This document shows, in pieces, positions 37,524 to 45,116 of a DNA stretch of 45,731 nucleotides; the first letter of the stretch is position 1; the number at the start of each line of letters is the position of its first letter. The stretch spans positions 1 to 45,731 of the forward strand of contig CABYDK010000004.1 in NCBI GenBank assembly GCA_902517735.1. Direction: 5' to 3'. The notes under the pieces were generated by a model that did not search any database, had not been told where the DNA came from, and was given only the letters and a program-made list of their open reading frames with translations. This DNA is from an uncultured Pelagibacteraceae bacterium (GTDB taxonomy: Bacteria; Pseudomonadota; Alphaproteobacteria; Pelagibacterales; Pelagibacteraceae). The position numbers and the translations under genes are program-made.

Positions 37524-37937
37524 TTAAATCTTACTCATCTTATTTAAAATTTTCCAGCTTTTAGAGTCTATTGGCATTACTGATAACCTACTTTGCCTGA
37601 TTAAAGATAAATGGCATAATTCCTTGTTTTTTTTAATTTTATCTAGATCAACTGGTTTATCTAGTTTTTTTAAAAATTTAACGTTTACAGCAACAAATCG
37701 ACCAGTTTTATCTGTTTTATCTAAAAAAGCTTCTTTGATTACCTCCACAATACCAACAATTTTTTTTCCTATATTAGAATGATAAAAGAAACATAAATCT
37801 CCTTTTCTCATTAATCTTAAATTGTTAGCAGCCTGATAATTTCTGACGCCATCCCAAGATGCACCTTTAGAACCCGCATCTTTCTGTTGGTCAATTGACC
37901 AAACATCCGGTTCTGATTTGAGTAACCAGTACTTCAT
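37524..37937 (-). CDS. EVE-domain protein
   Basis: The 137-residue protein is a PUA-like EVE domain: [43 protein letters not shown] and [16 protein letters not shown]-type folds bind modified bases in DNA or RNA, and EVE domains are often associated with modification-dependent restriction. Here the gene looks like the standard alphaproteobacterial housekeeping copy, but it is directly beside a DNA methyltransferase/nuclease cassette. Its ATG follows immediately on the stop of a 31-codon ORF. Confidence 0.93.
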   Translation of the reverse strand: MKYWLLKSEPDVWSIDQQKDAGSKGASWDGVRNYQAANNLRLMRKGDLCFFYHSNIGKKIVGIVEVIKEAFLDKTDKTGRFVAVNVKFLKKLDKPVDLDKIKKNKELCHLSLIRQSRLSVMPIDSKSWKILNKMSKI

Positions 37938-38008
37938 CTAATTGTTTCTCCAATTTTTACTTACTTTATAGAACATTGAGTTTTCACTTTGCACCATTTT
38001 TTTAAAAC

Positions 38009-38032
38009 ACGTACCCCACAATGTACCCCACA
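38009..38032. repeat. Tandem 12-bp repeats at left border of accessory cassette
   Basis: ACGTACCCCACA (38009-38020) is followed directly by ATGTACCCCACA (38021-38032), identical at 11 of 12 positions. The G+C content stands out locally. The pair lies between the EVE gene and the DUF262-HNH gene. A related pair in the same orientation and the same 12-bp register lies at the other border (40858-40881). They may be recombinase arm sites or regulator sites. Confidence 0.75.
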
Positions 38033-38045
38033 TTTATTTTACAAA

Positions 38046-39218
38046 TTATCGATTACCTTTTGCTCGATTGTGAGTCACACATAACATTTCACAGTTCCTA
38101 GCAGTAGTTGGTCCACCTTTAATCCATGCTGATACATGATCTGCTTCCATTTGATTAAATGCCCATATCTTACTTTTATTTGCTTTATGTCCAATAGCAC
38201 AGTATGGACAATTTGATTTATTTTTAGTTTTTGCTGTTTTTGTCTGTGAAGCGTAAGCTGATCTTTTGGTTGCAGTTTCAAACAAACGAACGTTAAGTAA
38301 TTTATAATCCTTTAAACCACCTAAAATAAATTCAAATATACCTTTTTTATCTACAACGTATGGATCTGAGTAGAGTTTATTTTTTCTTTCCGATACTTTT
38401 TTTGTAATGTATGATTTGCTTCTGTATTTTTCATATAGCCGACCCCATTCTAATCCACACATTTCACTTTCTACGTCTTCAAATATACTAGAAATCCAAT
38501 TAATCACTTTATTAAAATATTTTTTTAACTCAGTAATATTTTTATCATATCGATGATTGGACATATAATAATCAATATATCCTTTGCTTACCCAATCTAA
38601 TGCACGTTCTAAAAATGCTTGCCGTTCAACCACACCTTTTACATATGCGCTCCACATTTGAACTTTCGCATTTTTACTATTGCTAAACTCCTCCTTAGCA
38701 AGAGTTACAAATGGTCCAGAATAAAAAGCATTAAGTTTTTCTTGTTCAGTTAGTGGTACACCAACAATATTTATTGTTTTAAACCATTCTTTTATTTCTG
38801 ATTCTGAACCTTCGACTACGTAAATTGTTAATTTTGTATTCAAAATCCTATTTTTTTTGTCCTGTGCCATACCTTCGAATAATTGCATGTTGCCACTATC
38901 TTTATCCTTGATAGCAAATTTTTGAGTAATAAATCGTCCAAGACTAGTGATCCGTTGTTGTCCATCCAGAACTTCTAATTTGTCTTTTGATACTTTATTA
39001 AAATATATCAGCCCTATAGGATATTCATTGAGAACCGATTCGATTACTGCCATTTCTTTTTTGCCATCTCCTAAAGCATAAATATAATTACGTTGGTATT
39101 CTGGTTGAATAGTTAATTTACCTCCTAGACCAAATAATCCTTTTCCTTCAAATTCGTTATATTCAAATCCATCACAAATTTCTTTAACCGTGATATTTAT
39201 TTTTAAATTAGCTTTCAT
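38046..39218 (-). CDS. DUF262-HNH nuclease (GmrSD-like restriction protein)
   Basis: The N-terminal DUF262 (ParB-like NTPase) domain carries PEYQR at residues 39-43 and VLDGQQRITSL around 85-92. The C-terminus is an HNH nuclease with CPYC (337-340), D360-H361, N375 and a CxxH end (C380, H383), which could also bind zinc. In GmrSD-like systems the DUF262 part is a nucleotide-dependent regulator of an HNH-type nuclease that cuts modified DNA. The start is one base after the methyltransferase stop, so the two are one operon. At 390 residues it is intact. Target preference is unknown. Confidence 0.87.
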   Translation of the reverse strand: MKANLKINITVKEICDGFEYNEFEGKGLFGLGGKLTIQPEYQRNYIYALGDGKKEMAVIESVLNEYPIGLIYFNKVSKDKLEVLDGQQRITSLGRFITQKFAIKDKDSGNMQLFEGMAQDKKNRILNTKLTIYVVEGSESEIKEWFKTINIVGVPLTEQEKLNAFYSGPFVTLAKEEFSNSKNAKVQMWSAYVKGVVERQAFLERALDWVSKGYIDYYMSNHRYDKNITELKKYFNKVINWISSIFEDVESEMCGLEWGRLYEKYRSKSYITKKVSERKNKLYSDPYVVDKKGIFEFILGGLKDYKLLNVRLFETATKRSAYASQTKTAKTKNKSNCPYCAIGHKANKSKIWAFNQMEADHVSAWIKGGPTTARNCEMLCVTHNRAKGNR

Positions 39219-39219
39219 A

Positions 39220-40371
39220 TTATTTTGTCTTTTTTAATCTTATTAGAATTCGAGCGTATTGTGGTTTACCATTTATATATGTACATTTTGATGCACTTTT
39301 TACATTGTTCATCAAATGCTCACGCTCTCCTGTTACATTAGAGTTTCCTAATATTTCAAATTGTTTGGGATTATATTTATCTAGAAATGTAACTGGTACA
39401 CCCATTATTCCTTTATAATCACTTGGAATTGCGTCAGTAAATGGAACTTCTATTGCATTGTAGTTATCATACTTATCGTATTTTTTTTTGCCTCTAATTT
39501 CTTTATGCTTACTAAATTTTAAATTTTCAGCCATTGTCATAAGAGTTAATGGTTGATGACGACGACCATGATCAAGATTAGTAAGCCACAAACAATTATT
39601 AGTGGCAACAATTCTATTTCCGTCTTCATCTATTCGAGCTTCTGTACCGTGTAATTCATAAGTTTTAGGTACAATAAAACCGGAAATCCATCTTCCCATT
39701 CCGTTACCAATCCATGCTTCATTTTTTCTTATCCTTTGAAATATATCTCTATAAGTAAGACAATTAATATTTCCTATAATCAAAAATTTTTTTTTGTAAT
39801 TAAAAATTTGATTTACATAGTCACGAAATAAACTAAAAGGTGGATTTGTTACAATAATATCTGCTTGTTTAAACAAATCTAAACATTCTTCACTTCTAAA
39901 GTCACCGTCACCATTTAATGGAGTCCACTCATTATTTTTATTTGCTTTTAATTGTAGAGCAACATCTTTCAAATTGAACTCCCCATCACCATCTATATCA
40001 CCTACCTCATTGATAATAAATTTGTTTGCGGTAACTTTTTTTCTACCTTTTGCTTGTGGTAGTATTTTGTTATTACTAAACAATTCTAATTGTGTATTTG
40101 CAACAAATGAAGGTTTAAAACTAGTTGTTAATAGTTTTTTTAAACCAAGTCTTTTAAAATTTAAAACAAAATAACGAAAAAAATTGCTTTCAAAAGGATC
40201 GTCACAATTACAATAAATTATTTTTTTTCGGAAAGTATTAGGATTATAATCTAGATATTTTTCAATTTCCTTTTGAATGTCTACGTATTGTGTATAAAAT
40301 TCATCTTTTTTTGATCGTCTAGCATTCTTAAGATTTTTAATTGCATGTTGTCTGGAATTTTTTTTGGTCAT
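39220..40371 (-). CDS. EcoRI-type adenine-specific DNA methyltransferase
   Basis: The protein resembles the M.EcoRI family of N6-adenine methyltransferases. Visible are KDEFYTQYVDIQKEIEKYL at residues 22-40, CDDPFESNFFRYF at about 56-68, the catalytic NPPF at 176-179 (VTNPPFSLFRDYV), and GNGMGRWISGFIVPKTYEL. At 383 residues it is longer than M.EcoRI. Residues 125-136 (DIDGDGEFNLKD) fit an EF-hand-like loop. It is immediately upstream of the DUF262-HNH nuclease. No EcoRI-like endonuclease gene is present. Recognition sequence unknown. Confidence 0.9.
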   Translation of the reverse strand: MTKKNSRQHAIKNLKNARRSKKDEFYTQYVDIQKEIEKYLDYNPNTFRKKIIYCNCDDPFESNFFRYFVLNFKRLGLKKLLTTSFKPSFVANTQLELFSNNKILPQAKGRKKVTANKFIINEVGDIDGDGEFNLKDVALQLKANKNNEWTPLNGDGDFRSEECLDLFKQADIIVTNPPFSLFRDYVNQIFNYKKKFLIIGNINCLTYRDIFQRIRKNEAWIGNGMGRWISGFIVPKTYELHGTEARIDEDGNRIVATNNCLWLTNLDHGRRHQPLTLMTMAENLKFSKHKEIRGKKKYDKYDNYNAIEVPFTDAIPSDYKGIMGVPVTFLDKYNPKQFEILGNSNVTGEREHLMNNVKSASKCTYINGKPQYARILIRLKKTK

Positions 40372-40443
40372 TACTAATTTAAATTTATCACAAATAAATA
40401 TTTTACACTATATATCATAGAGTTAGTGATTTTAGTTTGTCTG

Positions 40444-40779
40444 TTATAAATCTTCGTTGTGCCAGGTAAATAAATCCTCTTCAAAAGGTATATTTCTAAA
40501 ATTTAATAATGCTTTGTATTTATCAAGCCTCTCCTCTTTTTTTGCTTCCTTTAAAAAACTTAATATTTGATCGTATGTAAGTCCTCTTAATTTATCCTTT
40601 TTTACATCAATATATTCTTCATATTCCATCCCACATATTGCTTTACCTTTGTGAGGAACAATGTGCTCTGCATATGTAATACTCTCATGTGTTTCTTTTA
40701 AGATATCAAAATAGCAGGCAATCTGATTTTCAGACTTGAAAAGATAATCTCTTCTATAATCGAATAGTTCTTGTTGCAT
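40444..40779 (-). CDS. Hypothetical protein, 111 aa, first gene of accessory cassette
   Basis: I cannot assign a family. The protein is acidic/aromatic, with YAEHIVPHKGKAICG at about residues 36-50, which looks like the first half of an HNH motif. There is no matching Asn/His/Cys second half, so nuclease activity is not supported. A helical, charged C-terminal region follows (LTYDQILSFLKEAKKEERL). It lies 72 bp upstream of the methyltransferase on the same strand. It could be a regulator, a specificity partner or a truncated remnant. Confidence 0.65.
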   Translation of the reverse strand: MQQELFDYRRDYLFKSENQIACYFDILKETHESITYAEHIVPHKGKAICGMEYEEYIDVKKDKLRGLTYDQILSFLKEAKKEERLDKYKALLNFRNIPFEEDLFTWHNEDL

Positions 40780-40817
40780 ATCTTGGAGTTATTTAAAATT
40801 CTGAAACAAACTTTAAC

Positions 40818-40836
40818 AATTATTAATATAATAATT
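40818..40836. repeat. Perfect 8-bp inverted repeat upstream of the accessory cassette
   Basis: AATTATTA and TAATAATT flank a 3-nt centre (ATA), 39-57 bp upstream of the 111-aa gene's start. The position fits an operator or promoter element, but the sequence is pure A/T, where palindromes arise easily. Confidence 0.5.
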
Positions 40837-40857
40837 AATAGTGGCAAAAGTTTGAAA

Positions 40858-40881
40858 TCGTACTATGCCACGTACTATACA
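40858..40881. repeat. Tandem 12-bp repeats at right border of accessory cassette
   Basis: TCGTACTATGCC (40858-40869) is followed directly by ACGTACTATACA (40870-40881), matching at 9 of 12 positions. The second unit matches the left-border unit ACGTACCCCACA at 9 of 12 positions (ACGTACnnnACA), in the same orientation. The repeats lie 79-102 bp upstream of the 111-aa gene. Confidence 0.65.
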
Positions 40882-41003
40882 TTTACATATTATAATTAGC
40901 TTTAATCAAAATTTTTAATTGTAAAAGTAAGGCAAAGGTTAGTGAGAGTCGGTAGAGTCTTATAGATGTATCACAAGTGTTGGTTTAAGTAACCAATATT
41001 GTA

Positions 41004-42077
41004 TTACAGTATTACTCCAGCTCCTTTTAAAAATAAAGCATTCTCATCAAGAGGCCATCTTGGTTTTGCTGGATAATCTAAATTATTAAATTTTTTTATT
41101 TTAAATTTTTCTAAACCTACCATTGCAATCATTGCTGCATTATCTCCACATAAATTTATTGGCGGGAATATATGTTTATAATTATTTTCATTACAAATTT
41201 TAATAAGCATTGATCTAATTCTTTTATTGGCTGCAACACCTCCAGCGACAACAAATATTTTATTTTTTAGCCTATTGACACTTTCAAATTCATTGAACGC
41301 AACTTGAGTCTTTTTTTCAAGAATATCTTCGATTGTTTTTTGAAAAGAAGCAGCAATATCATATCTATCTTGTTGGTTTTTAATATTTTTACTTATTTTC
41401 AATATTGCAGTCTTTAATCCTGCAAAAGACAGATTACATCCCCCTTTATTAAAAATAGGTTTTGGTAACTTAAATTTTTTTGGGTCACCCTTCTCAGCCA
41501 AGATTTCTATTTGTGGACCACCAGGAAACTTTATTCCTAATAGTTTTGCCGTTTTATCAAAAGCTTCTCCTAACGCATCATCAATTGTAGTCCCTAATCT
41601 TCTATATGACCCTAGACCACGAACAGACAAATATTGAGAATGCCCTCCCGAAATTAATAACAACAAGTATGGATAATCTAATTTAGAGTTTAGCTTTGGA
41701 CTCAATGCATGGCCTTCTAAATGGTTTACCGATATAAATGGAATGTTCATTGCAGCCGCAAATGATTTTCCAAAACTTAAACCAACAGACAAACAAACAA
41801 CTAATCCTGGCCCAGCTGTAGATGCGACTGCATTAATTTCATTAATTTTGATTCCACTATCATTTATTGCTTTTTTAACAATCCAATCAATTTTTTCTAT
41901 ATGAGACCTCGCAGCCAGTTCAGGTACTACACCTCCAAATTTTTTGTGGATTTCATCCTGGCTAGATATTATGTTAGATAAAACTATTGGAATTCCTTGC
42001 TCATTTTCTGTAATTATTGATGCTGCTGTCTCATCACAACTTGATTCTATTCCAAGAATTATAGGTTTTTTGCTCAT
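41004..42077 (-). CDS. tsaD: tRNA N6-adenosine threonylcarbamoyltransferase TsaD
   Basis: TsaD transfers threonylcarbamoyl to A37 of ANN-decoding tRNAs, working with TsaB/TsaE. The ASKHA-fold protein opens ILGIESSCDETAASII. It carries the metal-binding VNHLEGHALS (HxxxH), LLISGGHSQYL and VAGGVAANKRIRSML, and ends with FPPINLCGDNAAMIAM. At 357 residues it is full length. It is divergent from hemC across 39 bp. Its 3' side borders the accessory cassette; gpsA, which often follows tsaD in alphaproteobacteria, is not seen here. Confidence 0.97.
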   Translation of the reverse strand: MSKKPIILGIESSCDETAASIITENEQGIPIVLSNIISSQDEIHKKFGGVVPELAARSHIEKIDWIVKKAINDSGIKINEINAVASTAGPGLVVCLSVGLSFGKSFAAAMNIPFISVNHLEGHALSPKLNSKLDYPYLLLLISGGHSQYLSVRGLGSYRRLGTTIDDALGEAFDKTAKLLGIKFPGGPQIEILAEKGDPKKFKLPKPIFNKGGCNLSFAGLKTAILKISKNIKNQQDRYDIAASFQKTIEDILEKKTQVAFNEFESVNRLKNKIFVVAGGVAANKRIRSMLIKICNENNYKHIFPPINLCGDNAAMIAMVGLEKFKIKKFNNLDYPAKPRWPLDENALFLKGAGVIL

Positions 42078-42116
42078 TCAAATAGTTTCTATTAATAGTA
42101 CAATCTCTTTACAAGC

Positions 42117-43037
42117 ATGAAAAAAGAAAAAATTATAATCGGTTCGAGAGGTAGTAAATTGGCTTTAATTTACGCTGAAAATGTAAAAAATAAAATTATT
42201 AAAAACTCTGAATTAAAAGAAGATGAATTAGAAATTAAAGCGATTGTTACTACGGGTGATCAAGTGCAAAATAAAAGACTATCTGAAATGGGTGGTAAAG
42301 GATTATTTTCAAAAAATATTGAGAAAGAGTTAATTGATGAAAATATAGATATCGCTGTTCACGCCCTTAAAGATATGCCAGTTGTAGAGACCAAAGGATT
42401 ATTAACTAATTTTTTTTTAAAACGTAATGATCCTAGTGAAATTCTAATAAGTAGAGATAATTATAAACTTAAAGATTTAAAATCAAAATCAATAATTGGT
42501 ACATCATCTTTTAGAAGAGAGTTTCAAATTAAGAAAATAAGAAATGATGTTTTCTGTAAATTGATCAGAGGAAATGTAGATACAAGGCTAAAAAAATTAA
42601 AAGATGGTTTATATGATGCAATAATTCTTTCATCAGCAGGAATTAAATCTTTGAAACTAGAAAAAGAAATTACTCAAGTTTTTTTAACTCAAGAAATAAT
42701 CCCAAGTGCTGGTCAAGGAGTGATTTCTATGCAATGCAGAAGTGATGATAAAGAAATTATTAACTTATTAAAAAAAGTAAATGATCTTAACACTTTTAAA
42801 TGTGCAATAGCAGAAAGAGATGTTTTAAAAATATTAGAGGGTGACTGTGAAACAGCTATAGGAGTCCATGCTGAATTGAAAGATAATCGAATAACTCTTG
42901 AGGCTGAACTGTTTTCTTTAGATGGATCTCAAAGATTTTACGAGAAAAGAATAAAAGACATGAAACATTTTGATAAGATAGGTATAGAAATTGGTAATAT
43001 TTTAAAAGAGAAATCTAAAGGAAGTTATAAAAAGTAA
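42117..43037 (+). CDS. hemC: Hydroxymethylbilane synthase (porphobilinogen deaminase)
   Basis: HemC joins four porphobilinogens into hydroxymethylbilane. The N-terminus IIGSRGSKLALIYAENV, the LKDMPVVETKGL region, IGTSSFRREFQI and the cofactor-attachment site LEGDCETAIGVHA (Cys244) are all present. At 306 residues it has the usual size. It is directly followed by hemD (next base), supplying the HemE enzyme encoded at 10176-11177. Confidence 0.97.
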   Translation: MKKEKIIIGSRGSKLALIYAENVKNKIIKNSELKEDELEIKAIVTTGDQVQNKRLSEMGGKGLFSKNIEKELIDENIDIAVHALKDMPVVETKGLLTNFFLKRNDPSEILISRDNYKLKDLKSKSIIGTSSFRREFQIKKIRNDVFCKLIRGNVDTRLKKLKDGLYDAIILSSAGIKSLKLEKEITQVFLTQEIIPSAGQGVISMQCRSDDKEIINLLKKVNDLNTFKCAIAERDVLKILEGDCETAIGVHAELKDNRITLEAELFSLDGSQRFYEKRIKDMKHFDKIGIEIGNILKEKSKGSYKK

Positions 43038-43736
43038 ATGCACATATTATTAACTAGACCGCTGGAAGATAGTTTTGACTTAATTATCCGATTTAAAGAT
43101 CTGGGACATACAGTATCTCATTTACCTTTGTTGTCTGTAGAAATGGTTCCATATGAGAGAAATCTTACTCAAAATTGTGAAGCAATTATTTTTACAAGTG
43201 CAAATGCAATAAAGTTTTTAGATTTAAAAAATATTAATAAAAATATAAAATGTTTTTGTGTTGGTTTAGCAACTGAAAAAAAAGCCAAAAATGTAGGATT
43301 TCAAAACATTATATCAGCTGAAGGTAGTGTAAGAAATTTAAAAGAGTTAATATTACAAAATTTTAAATCAAGTGATGGAAATTTAATTTATGTAAGCGGG
43401 GAAATTATTTCTTCAGATCTAGATAAACAATTAATAAAGGAGGGGTATTCTATTAAGAGATTAATTAATTATAAAACTAATCATAATAAAAATTTTGAAA
43501 AGATTTTTGTAGAAAATTTAAAGCAAAACATGCCAGAAATTGTTTATATTTATTCTCAAAATAGTGCGCTTAGTCTTCTTAATTTTATCAAAAATGAAAG
43601 GACAGAAAGCTTATGGATGAATACTAATTTAATGTGTATAGGCGAAAAAACCTCATCAATATTGAATGAAATTAAGTGGAAAAAAATATTTCTTTTTAAT
43701 CCTGGAGAAGAAGAGTTTTTGTTATATAAAATTTAA
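43038..43736 (+). CDS. hemD: Uroporphyrinogen-III synthase
   Basis: HemD cyclises hydroxymethylbilane with inversion of ring D. This family is poorly conserved. Supporting features are ILLTRPLEDSFDLIIRFKDLGH at the start, IIFTSANAIKFL, the FCVGLATEKKAK segment and VYIYSQNSALSLLNFI. The 232-residue length and the position directly behind hemC make the call firm. The MscS-type gene starts 2 bp after its stop. Confidence 0.92.
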   Translation: MHILLTRPLEDSFDLIIRFKDLGHTVSHLPLLSVEMVPYERNLTQNCEAIIFTSANAIKFLDLKNINKNIKCFCVGLATEKKAKNVGFQNIISAEGSVRNLKELILQNFKSSDGNLIYVSGEIISSDLDKQLIKEGYSIKRLINYKTNHNKNFEKIFVENLKQNMPEIVYIYSQNSALSLLNFIKNERTESLWMNTNLMCIGEKTSSILNEIKWKKIFLFNPGEEEFLLYKI

Positions 43737-43738
43737 GT

Positions 43739-44824
43739 ATGGATTTAATAAATAACTTTTCAGAAATATTCTTATCGGTTTGGAATAAAGGAATCCTGGG
43801 AGTAGATATATTTCAAATTTTAATTGGTATTGGAATTTTTTTAATTTTTTTAATTTTTAGAGGATTAATAAGCAAGTTAGTTATTAAGAAATTAGAAATT
43901 ATTTCAAAAAGAACTACCAATAAATTAGATGACACTTTTGTTCAATCATTAGTAGGTCCAGCAAGATTTTTGCCTATTGTTTTGGGTTTTTTTATTGCTA
44001 GTTATTACATGACCTTTTCAATTGAAGGGCGAGAGGTAATTGACACAATAAATAGAACTTTAATAACTATTTTAATTTTTTGGGTTATTCATCAAATTAT
44101 AGAACCAATATCATATATTTTAAGTGGATTAGATAAATTATTAACGAGAGAGCTTATAGGTTGGATAATTAAATCACTTAAAATTCTAATTTTTATTTTA
44201 GGATTAGCAGCAGTTCTTGAATTGTGGGGGATTAAGATAGGACCAATTATTGCTGGACTAGGTTTGTTTGGTGTTGCTGTTGCATTAGGAGCACAAGATT
44301 TATTTAAAAATCTGATTTCGGGAATTTTAGTTTTAGTTGAAAAAAGATTTAAAATTGGAGATTGGATTTCCGTTGACGGTATTATTGAGGGTATAGTTGA
44401 AAAGATTGGGTTTAGATCAACAACGATAAGAAAATTTGATAAATCTCTTGCAATAATTCCAAATTTTCAATTTGCTGAGAATGCAGTTACAAATGTAAGT
44501 GAGACTTCTAATTGGTTAATAAGTTGGATTATCACTCTTCAGTATGACACTACAGTTGAACAATTAAAAAAAATAAGAGATGAAATTGAAAATCATATAA
44601 ACGAAGGTGATGATTATAACTCGTCTATTGGAGTAGCAGTTAGAGTAGATAAATTTTCAGATAGTTCCATAGATATGTACGTAAGATGTTTTACAAACTC
44701 AGGTAGCTGGAATAATTGGCTTGATGTTAAAGAAAGATTAGCTATTGCAATTAAACAAATTGTTGAAAAAAATGGCGCCTCTTTTGCATTCCCTAGCCAA
44801 TCTATTTATGTTGAAAAAAAATGA
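43739..44824 (+). CDS. MscS-family mechanosensitive ion channel
   Basis: MscS channels open under membrane tension to relieve osmotic shock. The 361-residue protein has about four membrane helices, beginning at about residues 23-40. The pore-lining signature GPIIAGLGLFGVAVALGAQDLFKNLISGILVLVEKRF is clear. It is followed by the beta domain FKIGDWISVDGIIEGIVEKIGFRSTTIR and a C-terminal alpha/beta domain. It overlaps the yggT start by 4 bp. Confidence 0.95.
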   Translation: MDLINNFSEIFLSVWNKGILGVDIFQILIGIGIFLIFLIFRGLISKLVIKKLEIISKRTTNKLDDTFVQSLVGPARFLPIVLGFFIASYYMTFSIEGREVIDTINRTLITILIFWVIHQIIEPISYILSGLDKLLTRELIGWIIKSLKILIFILGLAAVLELWGIKIGPIIAGLGLFGVAVALGAQDLFKNLISGILVLVEKRFKIGDWISVDGIIEGIVEKIGFRSTTIRKFDKSLAIIPNFQFAENAVTNVSETSNWLISWIITLQYDTTVEQLKKIRDEIENHINEGDDYNSSIGVAVRVDKFSDSSIDMYVRCFTNSGSWNNWLDVKERLAIAIKQIVEKNGASFAFPSQSIYVEKK

Positions 44825-45111
44825 TTGCTATTTTTTATTTAGCTTTACAGATACTAAAACTTTATTCTTACGTGGTAATTGCCAATGTTATTATTAGTTG
44901 GTTAGTTGCTTTTAATGTTTTAAATACACAAAATAGATTTGTTTATTCAATTTTAGAGCTAACATATAGACTAACTGATCCTTTTTTAAGTCGTATAAGA
45001 CAGTTTCTACCTAATTTAGGATCCTTAGATATATCTCCGATTATTTTACTTTTATTAATTTGGTTTATTGAAATCTGTATGAAAATCTATATTGCTCCAT
45101 TAATATTTTAA
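44821..45111 (+). CDS. YggT-family membrane protein
   Basis: The 96-residue protein has two membrane helices (about 5-30 and 66-90). It contains the YggT pattern VVIANVIISWLVAFNVLNTQN, then YRLTDPFLSRIRQFLPNLGSLDISPIILLLLI. Family members are linked to osmotic or envelope functions, but the mechanism is unknown. Translational coupling with MscS (4-bp overlap) and proximity to folD are common in alphaproteobacteria. Confidence 0.92.
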   Translation: MIAIFYLALQILKLYSYVVIANVIISWLVAFNVLNTQNRFVYSILELTYRLTDPFLSRIRQFLPNLGSLDISPIILLLLIWFIEICMKIYIAPLIF

Positions 45112-45116
45112 GATTT

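Noticed and set aside
37322-37564. 80-aa plus-strand hydrophobic ORF (Phe/Leu-rich)
   Set aside because: It is the antisense reading of the poly-lysine tail of acs; AAA codons read as TTT give Phe. Not a real membrane protein.
40920-40997. Possible tRNA fragment or attachment site near AGTGAGAGTCGGTAGAGTC after tsaD
   Set aside because: No acceptor or T-arm pairing can be made and there is no CCA or TTCGA-type loop; only a 6-bp hairpin remains.
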